DNA from: Allomeiothermus silvanus DSM 9946 | GTDB lineage: Bacteria > Deinococcota > Deinococci > Deinococcales > Thermaceae | Direction: 5' to 3' | Length of the DNA: 64,000 bases | NCBI RefSeq assembly: GCF_000092125.1 | Contig: NC_014212.1 | Location: 950,001-1,014,000 of the forward strand | Part shown: piece after piece, positions 35,291 to 48,648 of the stretch | Numbering within the stretch: the stretch's first letter is position 1 | Layout: every line of letters begins with the position of its first letter | Notes under the pieces: generated by a model | Databases searched by the model: none | What the model saw: the letters and a program-made list of their open reading frames with translations, nothing else | Told to the model about the DNA's origin: nothing | Made by a program: the position numbers and the translations under genes

Positions 35291-36112
35291 ATGCCAAACC
35301 GTACGGTGTTTATCGTCTCTGATCACACCGGCATTACCGCCGAGAGCGTGGCGAGGAGCTTGTTGGCGCACTTCGAGGGGGTTACTTTCGAATATCAGGC
35401 CCGTCCCTTTACCGATACCGAGGCTGAAATCGAGGCTATCGTGGCCGAGATTCGCTTGGTTCACGAGGCGCAAGGGGTGCGGCCCATCGTCTTCAGCACC
35501 CTGACCAATCCGGCCTTGAGTGCGTTGCTCGAGCGCGCCCCGGCGCTGGTCTTTGACCTCTTCCGGCCTTACTTGAGCGTGCTCGAGGCCGAACTCGGCT
35601 CCCATCCCCAGCCCCGCGTGGGTCGCTTCCACAGCATAGGCGATGCGGGTGTGTACTTTAGTCGGATTGATGCGGTGGACTTTGCTCTGGCCACCGATGA
35701 CGGTTTGGGCAGCAAGCACTACGCCCAAGCGGAGGTGATCTTGGTGGGGGTTTCCCGCGCGGGCAAGACCCCGACCTGTCTTTTTCTGGGTCTGCAGTAT
35801 GGTGTCCGAGCAGCCAATTACCCCCTCGCCGAGGGCGACTTCGAGCGGCTTACGCTGCCTGGGGTGCTCCAGCCTTTCCGTTCCAAGATCTTCGGCCTGA
35901 CCATCGACCCCCTTCGCCTGCACAAGATCCGCACGGCCCGCAAGCCGGGCAGCCGCTATGCCACGCTCGAGCAGTGCCGGTATGAGGTCATGCAGGCCGA
36001 ACTGCTCTTCAAAAACAACGGCATTCGCTATTTCGACACCACCACCTCCTCCATCGAGGAGATCGCCACCACCATCGTGCAAAACGCCGGGCTGGCACGT
36101 CGGCTAGGCTAG
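35291..36112 (+). CDS. ppsR: PEP synthase regulatory protein (DUF299 kinase/phosphorylase)
   Basis: This 273-residue protein has the DUF299 opening VFIVSDHTGITAESVARSLL and the P-loop GVSRAGKT (153-160). Family members phosphorylate and dephosphorylate a Thr next to the catalytic His of PEP synthase (or of PPDK), using ADP and phosphate. Divergent placement against ppsA, 183 bp apart, fits PEP synthase as the target. The T-C-H sequence at 411-413 of PpsA offers the expected Thr (inference). Confidence 0.95.
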   Translation: MPNRTVFIVSDHTGITAESVARSLLAHFEGVTFEYQARPFTDTEAEIEAIVAEIRLVHEAQGVRPIVFSTLTNPALSALLERAPALVFDLFRPYLSVLEAELGSHPQPRVGRFHSIGDAGVYFSRIDAVDFALATDDGLGSKHYAQAEVILVGVSRAGKTPTCLFLGLQYGVRAANYPLAEGDFERLTLPGVLQPFRSKIFGLTIDPLRLHKIRTARKPGSRYATLEQCRYEVMQAELLFKNNGIRYFDTTTSSIEEIATTIVQNAGLARRLG

Positions 36113-36176
36113 GCTCGCGGGCGACTGTAGCTCACGCTGTTTATAGCCCCCGAATACCCAGGTTAGGATGCAAAGC

Positions 36177-37826
<1,650 letters not shown>

Positions 37827-38011
37827 TCCCGAAGAAAGCCGCAAGAAGCTGGGCCAGCCCAGCCGAAAACCCTCTTTCCGATACGTTGTGCGCCGTAGCA
37901 GCTCAGATGAGCGCGTCGAGGATTTGAACGGTAATGCCTTTATCCTAGCGCAGCCCAAGTAGAACCTCTTTGGCTAGGCGACCACCCTTTGTTCCCTAGA
38001 CCTGACCTAAA

Positions 38012-39808
<1,797 letters not shown>

Positions 39809-39848
39809 AGCCCGTATCGTAGAGTGCCCTGGGCGCCCTACCGATCTC

Positions 39849-39898
39849 TGTCATCCTGAGCGGGCGATAGCTAAATAGCGAAGTCGAAGGATCTCCGG
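39849..39898. repeat. REP-like repeat (TCATCCTGAGCG ... GAAGTCGAAGGATCTC)
   Basis: The sequence TGTCATCCTGAGCG followed about 20 bases later by GCGAAGTCGAAGGATCTCC is a short imperfect palindrome of a type I recognise from intergenic regions of several bacterial genomes. It sits between the ABC exporter gene and sufU, which converge. I see one copy in this window. Confidence 0.45.
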
Positions 39899-40000
39899 AT
39901 GCCCGTCAACCCAATACGGCTTGGGGTAAAGTGACCATCTTTGTACCCCGGTGGTGTCCACCCGCAGGAGAGCCCTTTACCGTGTAACAACGGTTGAGCG

Positions 40001-40426
40001 TTATTGAGCTTCCTGTAGAGCTTCCTCGAGCGTATTCCAGGCCAGGGTAGCGCACTTGACCCGAGCGTGTAACTTGTGGACCCCGGCCAGCGCCTTGAGG
40101 TCGCCCAACTCCGGGGCAGGTTCGGCCCCGTCTACGATCATGGCTTTGAACTTTTCCACTAGCGCCAAAGCTTCGGGGATGCTTTTGCCCCGGATCAGCC
40201 CGGTCATCATCGAGGCCGAGGCCATGCTGATGGCGCAGCCCTGGCCCTGCCACATAGCCGCGGTGATCTTGCCGTCCTCCAGCTGCAGGTGTAGCTCGAG
40301 CTGATCCCCACAGGCTGGGTTCACGCCCGGCGTAGAGATAACCGGCGGGGGCAGCACCCCGAAGTGCTGTGGGTGCTTATAGTGCTCGAGGATGGTTTGT
40401 TTGTAGATTTCGTCGAGCAAACTCAT
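40001..40426 (-). CDS. sufU: Fe-S cluster assembly scaffold / sulfurtransfer protein SufU
   Basis: This 141-residue NifU-N/IscU-like protein has the three conserved cysteines Cys39 (NPACGD), Cys64 (GQGCAIS) and Cys125 (RVKCATLAW). SufU accepts sulfur from SufS and passes it to the SufBCD scaffold in Gram-positive and Thermus-type SUF systems. It follows sufS by 91 bp. A degenerate repeat cluster lies in that gap. It is the last gene of the suf cluster. Confidence 0.93.
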   Translation of the reverse strand: MSLLDEIYKQTILEHYKHPQHFGVLPPPVISTPGVNPACGDQLELHLQLEDGKITAAMWQGQGCAISMASASMMTGLIRGKSIPEALALVEKFKAMIVDGAEPAPELGDLKALAGVHKLHARVKCATLAWNTLEEALQEAQ

Positions 40427-40440
40427 CGCGCGTTCCTCGC

Positions 40441-40515
40441 TGTCCTACGAGATACGCTGTACGTCTTAGGTCAAAAAGCAGGGGCGTACGACGTTCGGCG
40501 TATGACGTACGACCT
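40441..40515. repeat. Degenerate palindromic repeat between sufS and sufU
   Basis: The gap is made almost wholly of GTCGTACG-type units (CTGTACGTCTTAGGTC, GCGTACGACGTTCGGCGTA, TGACGTACGACC) that can pair imperfectly. They match the motif of the perfect inverted repeat at 55571-55623. Confidence 0.55.
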
Positions 40516-40517
40516 CT

Positions 40518-41738
40518 TCACAGCCAGTCCTTGAAAAACCCCCGCACCTCCTTCATCGCCTGGAGAAAGCGGTCCACGTCTTCTTGGGTGGTGTAGAGGT
40601 AGAAGCTGGCCCTGGCGGTGGCGGGGACGCCCAGCTTGCGGTGCAGGGGTTGGGCGCAGTGGTGCCCGGCCCGCACCGCGATCCCGTGCTGATCGAGGGC
40701 GCAGGCCACGTCGTGGGCGTGGACGCTGCCCAGGGTGAAGGCGATCACCCCACCCCGGTCAGGGCCGCGGGGGCCGAAGGTCTGCACCTCGGGCAGTTCC
40801 TCGTCGAGGCGCTGCAGGGCGTACTCGAGGAGTTCTTGGTCGTGCTTCCAGATGTTCTCCATCCCCACGCCCAGCAAGTATTCAGCGGCAGCCCCCAAGG
40901 CCACGGCTTCGGCGATGGCCGGGGTTCCGGCCTCGAAGCGTTGAGGGGGCCTGGCGTAGGTGGAGCGGTCTATGTACACCTCGCGGATCATCTCCCCGCC
41001 GCCCAGAAAGGGCTCCATCTGCTCGAGGATTTCGTACCTTCCCCACAGCACCCCGATTCCCGTTGGCCCGCACATCTTGTGCCCGGAGAAGGCGAAGAAA
41101 TCCGCCCCCAACCCCTTGACGTCCACCGGCAAATGGGGGGCGCTCTGGGCTCCATCCACCACCACCAACGCGCCTTTCTCCTTGGCCGCTTTGGCGATCT
41201 CGGCGACCGGGTTCAGCGTTCCTAGCACGTTCGACATGTGTACCACACTCACCAGGCGGGTGCGGCGGGTTAAGAGGGTATCGAGCGCATCCAGATCCAG
41301 TCGCCCTTGTGGCGTGATCGGGATCGCCTTGATCTTGGCTCCGGTTTGCTTGGCCACGAAGTGCCAGGGTACCAGGTTGGCGTGGTGCTCCATCTCCGTA
41401 AGCAGGATCTCGTCACCTGGGCGCAGGGTTTTCATGGCCCAGGCATAGGCCACCAGGTTCAGCGCCTCGGTGGCGTTGCGCACGAAGATGATCTCATGCT
41501 CGTCGGCTCCCACGAAGCGGGCCAGGGTTTTGCGGGCGTTCTCGTAGGCTTGGGTGGCCTCGAGGGAGAGGGCATAGCCCCCGCGGTGGACGTTGGCGTA
41601 ATGTTCTCGGTAGAAGCGGCTCAGCGTTTCGATCACCACCTGCGGCTTCTGAGCGCTGGCGGTGGAGTCGAGGTAGACCTGGTCGGGTCTTGCCACAATC
41701 AAGGGAAAATCCGGGCGAATGTCTCGAGCTGCGATCAT
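40518..41738 (-). CDS. sufS: Cysteine desulfurase SufS
   Basis: This 406-residue class V aminotransferase-fold enzyme has the PLP Lys221 in FAFSGHKMCG and the catalytic Cys361 in RAGHHCAQP, with HANLVPWHFVAK typical of group II (SufS/CsdA) enzymes. It removes sulfur from cysteine for Fe-S assembly, working with SufU. It lies between the Rieske-like gene and sufU in the suf cluster. Confidence 0.96.
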   Translation of the reverse strand: MIAARDIRPDFPLIVARPDQVYLDSTASAQKPQVVIETLSRFYREHYANVHRGGYALSLEATQAYENARKTLARFVGADEHEIIFVRNATEALNLVAYAWAMKTLRPGDEILLTEMEHHANLVPWHFVAKQTGAKIKAIPITPQGRLDLDALDTLLTRRTRLVSVVHMSNVLGTLNPVAEIAKAAKEKGALVVVDGAQSAPHLPVDVKGLGADFFAFSGHKMCGPTGIGVLWGRYEILEQMEPFLGGGEMIREVYIDRSTYARPPQRFEAGTPAIAEAVALGAAAEYLLGVGMENIWKHDQELLEYALQRLDEELPEVQTFGPRGPDRGGVIAFTLGSVHAHDVACALDQHGIAVRAGHHCAQPLHRKLGVPATARASFYLYTTQEDVDRFLQAMKEVRGFFKDWL

Positions 41739-41824
41739 AAGAACCTCGGATGCTCTTTAGTCTACTGCTTCAGGCCGGGCCTGCGAGGTATCCGATAGCT
41801 CCTCGAGCTAGGTTTTTTCAGCGC

Positions 41825-42130
41825 CTACACCTCGAGCCAGACTTGTCCTCCCTCGAGCTTGGCCTTATAGGCTTTCACCGGCCGGGGTGCGGGCAGGGTG
41901 GCCTTGCCGGTGCGCAGGTTGAACCGGGCCCCGTGACGGGTGCACTTGATGAACTCCCCCTCCACCGGCCCGTCGGAGAGGGGGTTTTGGTCGTGGGTGC
42001 AGATGTCGGAGATGGCGAAGACCTCATCCCCCGCGATCAGAATCAGGATGGGGGTTTTCTCGCCAGCCACCTCGACTACTTTGCGCCCATTCTCTAGCTC
42101 TTCGAGGGTTGCGACAGGAATCCAGGGCAT
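41825..42130 (-). CDS. Rieske-type [2Fe-2S] ferredoxin
   Basis: This 101-residue protein has the two Rieske cluster motifs CTHDQNPLSDG and CTRHGARFNLRTGK, as in biphenyl-dioxygenase-type ferredoxins. It is inserted between sufD and sufS in the suf cluster, 40 bp after sufD. Suf-linked Rieske proteins occur in several bacteria and may supply electrons for cluster assembly or be an early client. No dioxygenase is nearby. Confidence 0.92.
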   Translation of the reverse strand: MPWIPVATLEELENGRKVVEVAGEKTPILILIAGDEVFAISDICTHDQNPLSDGPVEGEFIKCTRHGARFNLRTGKATLPAPRPVKAYKAKLEGGQVWLEV

Positions 42131-42170
42131 AAGGGTGCTACACGCAAATCGGTGGGGCGTTTGTGGGCGA

Positions 42171-43478
42171 TCAAAGACGCACCTTTTCCTCGATGATCCG
42201 CTCGATGTGCTCGCGCAGGGGCAGAAGCGGGATACGCGTCAGCACATCGTAGAGGTGGGCCTTCACCAGCACCTGTTGGGCGACGTGCTTGGGTACCCCC
42301 CGGCTCATCAGGTAGAAAAGCTGCATCTCGTCTACCGGCGCAGTGGTGCTGCCGTGGGTGCAACGTACCTCGTTGGCGGCGATCTCTAGTTGGGGAATCG
42401 AATCCACCCGCGCCTCGCTCGAGAGCAGCAGGTTGCGGTTCGACTGGTAGGCGTCGGCTTTCTGGGCGGCCTCCTCGAGCTTGATGAGCCCCGAGTAGAC
42501 GGTGTGGGCCCGGTCTTTCACCGCGCCCTTGTACAGCAGGTCGCTTTTGGTGTGGTGTTCGGCATGGTGCTGGAGGGTGTAGTGGTCGAGGTGCTGCTCG
42601 CCGTGGGCGAAGTACAGGCCCAGCATCTCGCTGTCGGCCCCCGGCCCGGCCAGCTCCGACTGGGTTTCCGTGCGCGCCAGTGTGCCCCCGAAGGTGGCGG
42701 TGAGGTCATTGAGACGGGCGTCGCGCGCTAGGAGAGCCCGGGTGCGGTGGAAGTGGTAGAAGCCCAGGGCCAGGGTCTGCACGTGCGAGTGCCGAAGCCG
42801 GGCGCCTTGCTCCAGGATCAGCTCGCTCACCGAGAGGTTTACCCCTTCCTCGACCTGGGCCGGGGAGACGTACTCCTCGATGTAGACGGCCTTGCTGTTG
42901 GGCTCGGCGACAATCAGGGTGCGCCCGATAGAGAGCCTTCCCCCCTCCAGGTAGTTGAACACCCCGATCGGCGCGTCGAATTCCACGCCCTTGGGCACGA
43001 AGAGGAAAGCCCCGTGGGTGAAAAGCGCCGCGTTATAGGCTTGCAGCTTCTCGTTCCACCCGACTGCCCGGAACAAGGCTTCCCTGACCTGGGCTTGGTG
43101 GGTTTTGAGCGCCTCGGCGATCGAGGTAAGCACCACGCCTTGGGCCTGCAGTTCCTCGGGAAGCTCGAGGTATACCAGATCGGCCCCCACGAACACGGCC
43201 ACGCCCGAAAGCTCCGCTTGTTCCAAGCGGGATCGGACCTGGGCCGGCAGGTCTTGCCGGCTTAGCTTTTGGCCGGTGGGTAACTCCAGCGCCAGCCCTT
43301 CCAAGGGGACCTTGCTGAGGTTGGTGTAGCGCCACTCCTCGGTTTTGAGGGTCGGGTAGGGGAGCCTGGCGAAGGCTTCCCAGGCCGCAAGGCGCTTCTC
43401 CAGCAGCCACCGGGGCTCTTGCAGTTTTTGCGATACCTCGAGTACCAGATCGCGGGAGAGGGTGCTTGTGGCCTGCAT
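42171..43478 (-). CDS. sufD: Fe-S cluster assembly protein SufD
   Basis: This 435-residue SufBD-family protein forms the SufBC2D scaffold. The start at 43478 ([12 protein letters not shown]) overlaps the sufB stop as TAATG. The C-terminal SufBD core has the GSTTAPVDEMQLFYLMSRGV segment with the conserved His before it (CTHGS). A frame extending upstream to 44021 is sufB sequence read out of frame. Length and order match SUF operons. Confidence 0.95.
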   Translation of the reverse strand: MQATSTLSRDLVLEVSQKLQEPRWLLEKRLAAWEAFARLPYPTLKTEEWRYTNLSKVPLEGLALELPTGQKLSRQDLPAQVRSRLEQAELSGVAVFVGADLVYLELPEELQAQGVVLTSIAEALKTHQAQVREALFRAVGWNEKLQAYNAALFTHGAFLFVPKGVEFDAPIGVFNYLEGGRLSIGRTLIVAEPNSKAVYIEEYVSPAQVEEGVNLSVSELILEQGARLRHSHVQTLALGFYHFHRTRALLARDARLNDLTATFGGTLARTETQSELAGPGADSEMLGLYFAHGEQHLDHYTLQHHAEHHTKSDLLYKGAVKDRAHTVYSGLIKLEEAAQKADAYQSNRNLLLSSEARVDSIPQLEIAANEVRCTHGSTTAPVDEMQLFYLMSRGVPKHVAQQVLVKAHLYDVLTRIPLLPLREHIERIIEEKVRL

Positions 43479-44887
43479 TATCCCACCGAGCCTTCCATCT
43501 CGAGTTCGATCAAGCGGTTGAGTTCCACGGCGTACTCCAAAGGCAGCTCCTTGGCGATGGGCTCGATAAAGCCGCGCACGATTAGCGCTGCCGCCTCGTC
43601 TTCCTTGAGGCCCCGGCTTTGCAGGTAGAAGATCTGCTCGTCGTTGAGCTTGGAGACCGTGGCCTCGTGGCCGACGTGGGCGGTGTCCTCCTCGATCTCG
43701 ATGTAGGGGTAGGTGTCGGTGCGGGACTCGGGGTTGATGAGCAGGGCGTCGCACTCCACGTTCACCCGAGCGTGCTTGGCCCCTTCGTAGACTTTGACTA
43801 GGCCCCGGTAGCTGGCCCGCCCCTGGCCCTTGGAGATGGACTTGGAGACGATGGTCCCGCTGGTGTGAGGGGCCGCCAGGATCAGCTTGCCGCCGGTATC
43901 CTGGTGCTGTCCGGTGCTGGCGAAGGCGATGCTCATGATCTCCGAGCGGGCTCCTGGCTCTATCAGGTACGAAGAGGGGTACTTCATGGTGAGCTTGGAG
44001 CCCAGGTTGCCATCCAGCCACTCGTGGTAGGCATCGCCGTGAACCACTGCCCGCTGGGTCACCAGGTTGTACATGTTATGCGACCAGTTTTGGATGGTGG
44101 TATAGCGGCTCCTGGCTCCCTTTTTGACCACGATCTCGATCACGCCGCTGTGGAAGGAGTCGGTGGAGTAGGTGGGGGCGGTGCAGCCTTCGATGTAGTG
44201 CATCTCCGCGCCCTCATCCACGATGATGATGGTGCGCTCGAACTGACCTAACTCGGCGGTGTTGACCCGGAAGTAAGCCTGTAGCGGCAACTCCACCTTC
44301 ACGCCCTTGGGCACATACACGAAGCTCCCACCTGACCACACCGCCGAGTTCAGCGCGGCGAACTTGTTGTCCTCCGGCGGGATCACGGTGGCGAAGTACT
44401 CGCGGAAAAGGTCTTCGTAATGCTTGAGCCCTTCTTCGATGCTGACGAAGATCACCCCCAGCCGGGCCAGCTCCTCCTTGACCTGGTGGTAGACCATTTC
44501 CGAGTCGTACTGCGCGCCCACCCCGGCCAGCACCTTGCGCTCGGCCTCGGGGATGCCTAGCCGCTCATAGGTGCGGCGAATCTCCTCGGGCACCTCGTCC
44601 CAGCTTTTGGCATCGCGAACCTCGGTGGGTTTGGCGTAGAAGTAGATCTCGTCGAAGTTAAGCCCCGAGAGGTCTCCCCCCCAGGTGGGCATGGGCTTGG
44701 AGTTGAAGATCTCCAGGGCCTTGAGGCGGAAGTCCAGCATCCACTGGGGTTCGCCCTTGTGGTAACTGATAGCTTCCACCACCCGCCGGGAAAGACCTTT
44801 CTCGCTCTTGAAAACCGGCCTCACTTCGTCTACGAAGCCGTATTTGTACTCACTGCCGATGGTGCTGACATCGAAGTCGCTCATCAT
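43478..44887 (-). CDS. sufB: Fe-S cluster assembly protein SufB
   Basis: This 469-residue scaffold subunit has the family segments [40 protein letters not shown] and [20 protein letters not shown]. It builds the nascent [4Fe-4S] cluster with SufC and SufD. It follows sufC by 16 bp and overlaps sufD by one base, indicating tight co-translation. Confidence 0.97.
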   Translation of the reverse strand: MMSDFDVSTIGSEYKYGFVDEVRPVFKSEKGLSRRVVEAISYHKGEPQWMLDFRLKALEIFNSKPMPTWGGDLSGLNFDEIYFYAKPTEVRDAKSWDEVPEEIRRTYERLGIPEAERKVLAGVGAQYDSEMVYHQVKEELARLGVIFVSIEEGLKHYEDLFREYFATVIPPEDNKFAALNSAVWSGGSFVYVPKGVKVELPLQAYFRVNTAELGQFERTIIIVDEGAEMHYIEGCTAPTYSTDSFHSGVIEIVVKKGARSRYTTIQNWSHNMYNLVTQRAVVHGDAYHEWLDGNLGSKLTMKYPSSYLIEPGARSEIMSIAFASTGQHQDTGGKLILAAPHTSGTIVSKSISKGQGRASYRGLVKVYEGAKHARVNVECDALLINPESRTDTYPYIEIEEDTAHVGHEATVSKLNDEQIFYLQSRGLKEDEAAALIVRGFIEPIAKELPLEYAVELNRLIELEMEGSVG

Positions 44888-44903
44888 TCCTCCGCTCGCG
44901 GCG

Positions 44904-45647
44904 CTATACGGTGGCTTTTAGCCAGTCGTAGCCCTTGGCCTCGAGCTCCAAAGCCAGCTCTTTGTCGCCCGACATCACGATCTTGCCTTCAAGCATCACG
45001 TGGACCCGGTCGGGGACGATATAGTTCAAGAGGCGCTGGTAGTGGGTGATCACCAACGCGCCGAACTCGGGGCCCCGCATGGCGTTCACGCCCTTGGCGA
45101 CCACCTTCAAAGCGTCGATGTCCAGGCCGGAGTCGGTCTCGTCCAAGATGGCGTAGGTGGGCTCGAGGACCATCAGTTGTAGGATCTCGGCGCGCTTTTT
45201 CTCCCCGCCCGAGAAGCCTTCGTTGAGGTAGCGGGTAAGGTAGTCCTCGCTCCACTCGAGGGTCTGGATGGCCTTGGTCACCTTGGAGTAGAACTCGCTC
45301 ACGCTCACGTCCTCGCCGCGCTTGGCGTTGAGGCAGAGCCTGAGGAAGTTGGCGATGGTCACACCCGGCACTTCCACCGGGTACTGGAAGGCCAGGAAAA
45401 GCCCCAGCTTGGCCCGTTCGTCGGGTTCCAGCTCGAGGATGTTTTGCCCGTCTACCAGTACCTCGCCCTTATCCACGGTGTACTCGGGATCCCCGGCGAT
45501 CACTTTGCCCAACGTGGACTTGCCGGTACCGTTGGGTCCCATCAGGGCGTGGACTTCTCCTTTGGGCACCACCAGGTTCACGCCCTTCAAGATCGGCTGA
45601 CCTTCGATGGATACCCACAAATCTCTGATCTCAAGCTGATTCGCCAT
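44904..45647 (-). CDS. sufC: Fe-S assembly ATPase SufC
   Basis: This 247-residue ABC-type ATPase has Walker [10 protein letters not shown] (37-45), Q-loop, signature FSGGEKKR and Walker [14 protein letters not shown], where Asp-Glu-Thr-Asp is the SufC form. It drives conformational change of the SufBCD complex. It is first in the cluster, with a strong candidate promoter about 80 bp upstream. Confidence 0.97.
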   Translation of the reverse strand: MANQLEIRDLWVSIEGQPILKGVNLVVPKGEVHALMGPNGTGKSTLGKVIAGDPEYTVDKGEVLVDGQNILELEPDERAKLGLFLAFQYPVEVPGVTIANFLRLCLNAKRGEDVSVSEFYSKVTKAIQTLEWSEDYLTRYLNEGFSGGEKKRAEILQLMVLEPTYAILDETDSGLDIDALKVVAKGVNAMRGPEFGALVITHYQRLLNYIVPDRVHVMLEGKIVMSGDKELALELEAKGYDWLKATV

Positions 45648-45725
45648 TCGAACCCTCCGAAAGATTTCCTATACTTCTCATGGAGACCTTAAATGGGTGG
45701 CTTATTGCAACCCATTACCAGTAAG

Positions 45726-45754
45726 AGTATAGGCAGGAAATCCTATAAAGTCTA
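45726..45754 (-). promoter_or_regulatory. suf operon promoter with overlapping palindrome
   Basis: On the minus strand TAGACT (-35, 45754-45749), a 17-bp spacer and TATACT (-10, 45731-45726) form a good sigma-70 promoter. An inverted repeat TATAGG-N8-CCTATA (45728-45747) overlaps the spacer and -10, and a related half site (TTTCCTATAC, near 45665) lies in the leader. This is where an Fe-S-responsive repressor could bind; no suf regulator gene is adjacent. Confidence 0.6.
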
Positions 45755-45782
45755 GTAATTTAGTCGGGATTTTCATTGCACC

Positions 45783-48623
45783 CTAGGGGTGCGAAGCGGT
45801 AGCTAACCAGATGGCCAGGGCATCCGCAGGGGTTAGCGGGGCCAGGGTTCCGATCCAGGCCTCAAGGGCTTCGACCGGCCATAGCGCCCCCAGTACCCGC
45901 CCAACCTGGACGCGAAAAGGTTCCGGGAGCGAGCAGGCGTCCAGGGTTCGCCGTCGGGCAGCCTCCTCCTGGCCCAGCCCCAGCAGGGCTTGGGCCTCGA
46001 GGGCGATCCTCCAGGCCCGCAGGCCGGGGTCGGGCAGGTTAGCGGTTGGGTCCATCTGGAGTAGCTGGGCCAGCACCTCGCCCCACTTGCCGGATCGGCA
46101 GAGGGCCTCAGCGTAGGAGAGGCGGGCCTGGGTGCGGTGGTAAGCGTCGCTGAGCCCCAGGAAGGGCCGTAGCAGGCTTTGTGCCTCTTCCGCGGGCTTG
46201 AGCAGGGCCAGCATCTGCGCAGTGTCGAGCCGGAGGGCGGTGTAGCGATCGCTGCTGGTGGCCTCCTCTCGCAACTCAGCCCAGAGGGCTTCCAACAGTT
46301 CGAGCGCCTTGGGGGCCTTCCCTCCGCCGCGGAAAGGAGCTCGGTAGGGGTTGTTGGTCTCGGCTACCCAGTAGGCGGTGGCAAGCCGCAGCCGGGTGCG
46401 CAGGTGGCGGTAGCGGGCCTCGCTGGGGCGCTCAGGGGTAGTGCGCAAGTAGCGCTCGGCCAAAGCGGCCAGCTGTAGGGCCTCCCAGGGATGGCCCCGG
46501 GCCGACTCCAGGATGCTGGCTTCGCTCTGGGCTCGGGTGCGGGTGAAGGGGTCGGGGGCTTCCTGGATAGCCTGGTACAAGAGCCTGGCGGCCTCCTCGT
46601 ACTGCCCTAAGCGGCGGTAAGCGGTGCCCAGCCGGGCTCGCACCCGGGCAATCTCCTCTCGGGGAGCGTGGTGGGTCTCGAGGTTTTCCAACGCCTCTCG
46701 GATGTGCCGGGCAGCTTCCTCGGCGCGCCCGATCCGCATCAGCAAATCGCCCATCTGGTAGCGGGCCCGCCCTACCAGAAGCGGTTCGTGGCCCACCCGG
46801 GAGAGAGCCTCGAGCGCCTCCTCGAAGCGCCCGGCGTCCTTGGCCACCAGGCCCTGCCACAGCCATACCCGATCCGACAAAAAGGGCGGGGTGGGCAGTG
46901 CGAGAGCCCGCCGCACGTATCCCTCGGCCCGGGCGTAGTCGCCGCGCCAGCGCTCGAGGGCCGCTCGCACCAAGAGCCCCTCGGCCTCCACCTCTCCTTG
47001 TAGCTCGGGCTCGAGCGGAGCTTCCTCCAGGGCTCGGGCGTAGTCTCCTGCGTCGATCTGGGCCTCGGCGGCCTTCACCCTAGCCCATGTGCGCAGCTCT
47101 GGGTCCGGCGACTGGGTCAGTAGCTCGAGGGCTTCCAAGGCTTCTGGGTGGGCGTACTGACCCAGCACCGCCCGGTAGCGCACCAGGATGGTCGCCAGCC
47201 GTTCGCGCAGCGAAGGACCGTCAAGCCCTCGGCGTTGTCGCTCAGCAACTCGGCTCCATCCTGCCGACTCAGCCCATAGCCCAGGCATCAGTGAAAGCCG
47301 CGAAGGATCTTGGGCTAGGAGTTCAAGCAAGAATTCCAGCTCGTTCGCGCCCCGCGCATGATACAGCTGGCGAAAAAGGTTGCCTCCGGAGAAGTACCTT
47401 AGCGCCAGCCGATGTAACCTTTGCGCTTCTTTCTCCGGGATGTGGGTGGGGAGTAGATTGCGCAGCGTGGGCCGGACCTGCCCTTCGCCCACGGGCTGAA
47501 AAAGGGCCCGCTCGGCTTGGGAGAGCTGTTCGAGCCGCCGCCCCAGGGCTTGTTCCAAAAGGGGGATGGGCACCGCCGGATCGGCTTCTGGCGAGAGCAC
47601 CGCTAGGGCTTGCAAAATCGGCCTCAGCTTAGGGTCTTGGCTCAGGTCAGCGGAATGGTTTTTGGCCTGTGGGCGGGTATGGGCCGCCGCCATTGCGATT
47701 TCCAACAGTACGAGCCGCTGTAGCTCTCCGAAGTTGCGTCCCGCTTGATTCACCAGGGCGTCTACCCGCTCGGCGGGGAGGTCGGGGAGCTGGTCTTTTA
47801 CAAAGCGCCGAGATTCCTCGCGGGTGGGGGGGGAGAGTATCTGGTAAGGAAGTGTGGGTGGGGGCTCGGTCAGGGCCACCAGGTAGGGCACCGAGAGCGC
47901 CCCCAGCAAAGGCTCGAGCCAAACGGAAAGATTCACCCGCTCCCCCTCGAGGTTGCGCAAGGGCAGCCCGGAAAGCTGTCCGTAGGCCTCGGCCCGCAGC
48001 AGCAGGGGTAGGCCCTGCCGGTTGATGGCCTCCGCCAAGGCCTGGCGCAATTCGCCTTGCAGGGCAGCTTTGAGGGCATAGGGCTGGGTGGGGGAGAACT
48101 GGGCTAGAAGAGCCTCCAGCCTTTCTTGCACTTCTAGCCGCTCCGAAAGCGGATACAGCTGTTGCGCTAGCTCGCCGCCGAGGTTGACCATCAGGCTCTT
48201 GGGCACGGCCTTCTGTACCGCCGAGAGCAGCACCCCTTTGCCGGTGGCAGCCCCTCCTACTACCACTATCTGGGGGCATTGGCCCTGGTGTAAGGCCTTG
48301 GTGAAAAGCCGCAAAATACGCCGCTTATCCCGCCCCAGCGACCGCCGCGCCGACTCCACCCCCAGCTCGACAGGCGGGGTGGGGGGCTCGAGCCCGGCTT
48401 CCTGGTATAGCTCCGCTATCACCTCGAAAAGCCGCAGTTTTTCCTCGGGGGCCCCCAGATCTTTGTACAGGATGTTCCGCACCGTTCCGGCTTTACCCCC
48501 GCGCTCCGCGATGGCCGCCTCCAGCCAGCGCAAGGATCCCTTTTTTCCCCGATGATCCCGGCCCGACAGATATGGGCGCAAGGTCTCGAGGTGTAAAAGC
48601 CAGTGTGTAGCGGGTTGGGTCAT
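45783..48623 (-). CDS. Large P-loop and TPR-repeat protein, STAND-like, unknown role
   Basis: This is a 946-residue protein. An N-terminal 100-residue region (LRWLEAAIAERGGKAGTVRN) looks like a DNA-binding or small helical domain. It is followed by a nucleotide-binding region with Walker A-like GGAATGKG (123-130) and hydrophobic strands such as VPYLVALTE. From about 420 to the end there are many TPR-like helix pairs (GRAEEAARHIREALENLETH; LGTAYRRLGQYEEAARLLYQ). This architecture resembles MalT/STAND signal-transduction ATPases, but no C-terminal HTH is seen. The ATG at 48623 is preferred; TATATAAG lies 15-22 bases upstream. The suf promoter lies just downstream, so a link is possible but unproven. 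Confidence 0.7.
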   Translation of the reverse strand: MTQPATHWLLHLETLRPYLSGRDHRGKKGSLRWLEAAIAERGGKAGTVRNILYKDLGAPEEKLRLFEVIAELYQEAGLEPPTPPVELGVESARRSLGRDKRRILRLFTKALHQGQCPQIVVVGGAATGKGVLLSAVQKAVPKSLMVNLGGELAQQLYPLSERLEVQERLEALLAQFSPTQPYALKAALQGELRQALAEAINRQGLPLLLRAEAYGQLSGLPLRNLEGERVNLSVWLEPLLGALSVPYLVALTEPPPTLPYQILSPPTREESRRFVKDQLPDLPAERVDALVNQAGRNFGELQRLVLLEIAMAAAHTRPQAKNHSADLSQDPKLRPILQALAVLSPEADPAVPIPLLEQALGRRLEQLSQAERALFQPVGEGQVRPTLRNLLPTHIPEKEAQRLHRLALRYFSGGNLFRQLYHARGANELEFLLELLAQDPSRLSLMPGLWAESAGWSRVAERQRRGLDGPSLRERLATILVRYRAVLGQYAHPEALEALELLTQSPDPELRTWARVKAAEAQIDAGDYARALEEAPLEPELQGEVEAEGLLVRAALERWRGDYARAEGYVRRALALPTPPFLSDRVWLWQGLVAKDAGRFEEALEALSRVGHEPLLVGRARYQMGDLLMRIGRAEEAARHIREALENLETHHAPREEIARVRARLGTAYRRLGQYEEAARLLYQAIQEAPDPFTRTRAQSEASILESARGHPWEALQLAALAERYLRTTPERPSEARYRHLRTRLRLATAYWVAETNNPYRAPFRGGGKAPKALELLEALWAELREEATSSDRYTALRLDTAQMLALLKPAEEAQSLLRPFLGLSDAYHRTQARLSYAEALCRSGKWGEVLAQLLQMDPTANLPDPGLRAWRIALEAQALLGLGQEEAARRRTLDACSLPEPFRVQVGRVLGALWPVEALEAWIGTLAPLTPADALAIWLATASHP

Positions 48624-48648
48624 GATGGGTACACTTATATACAAATTA

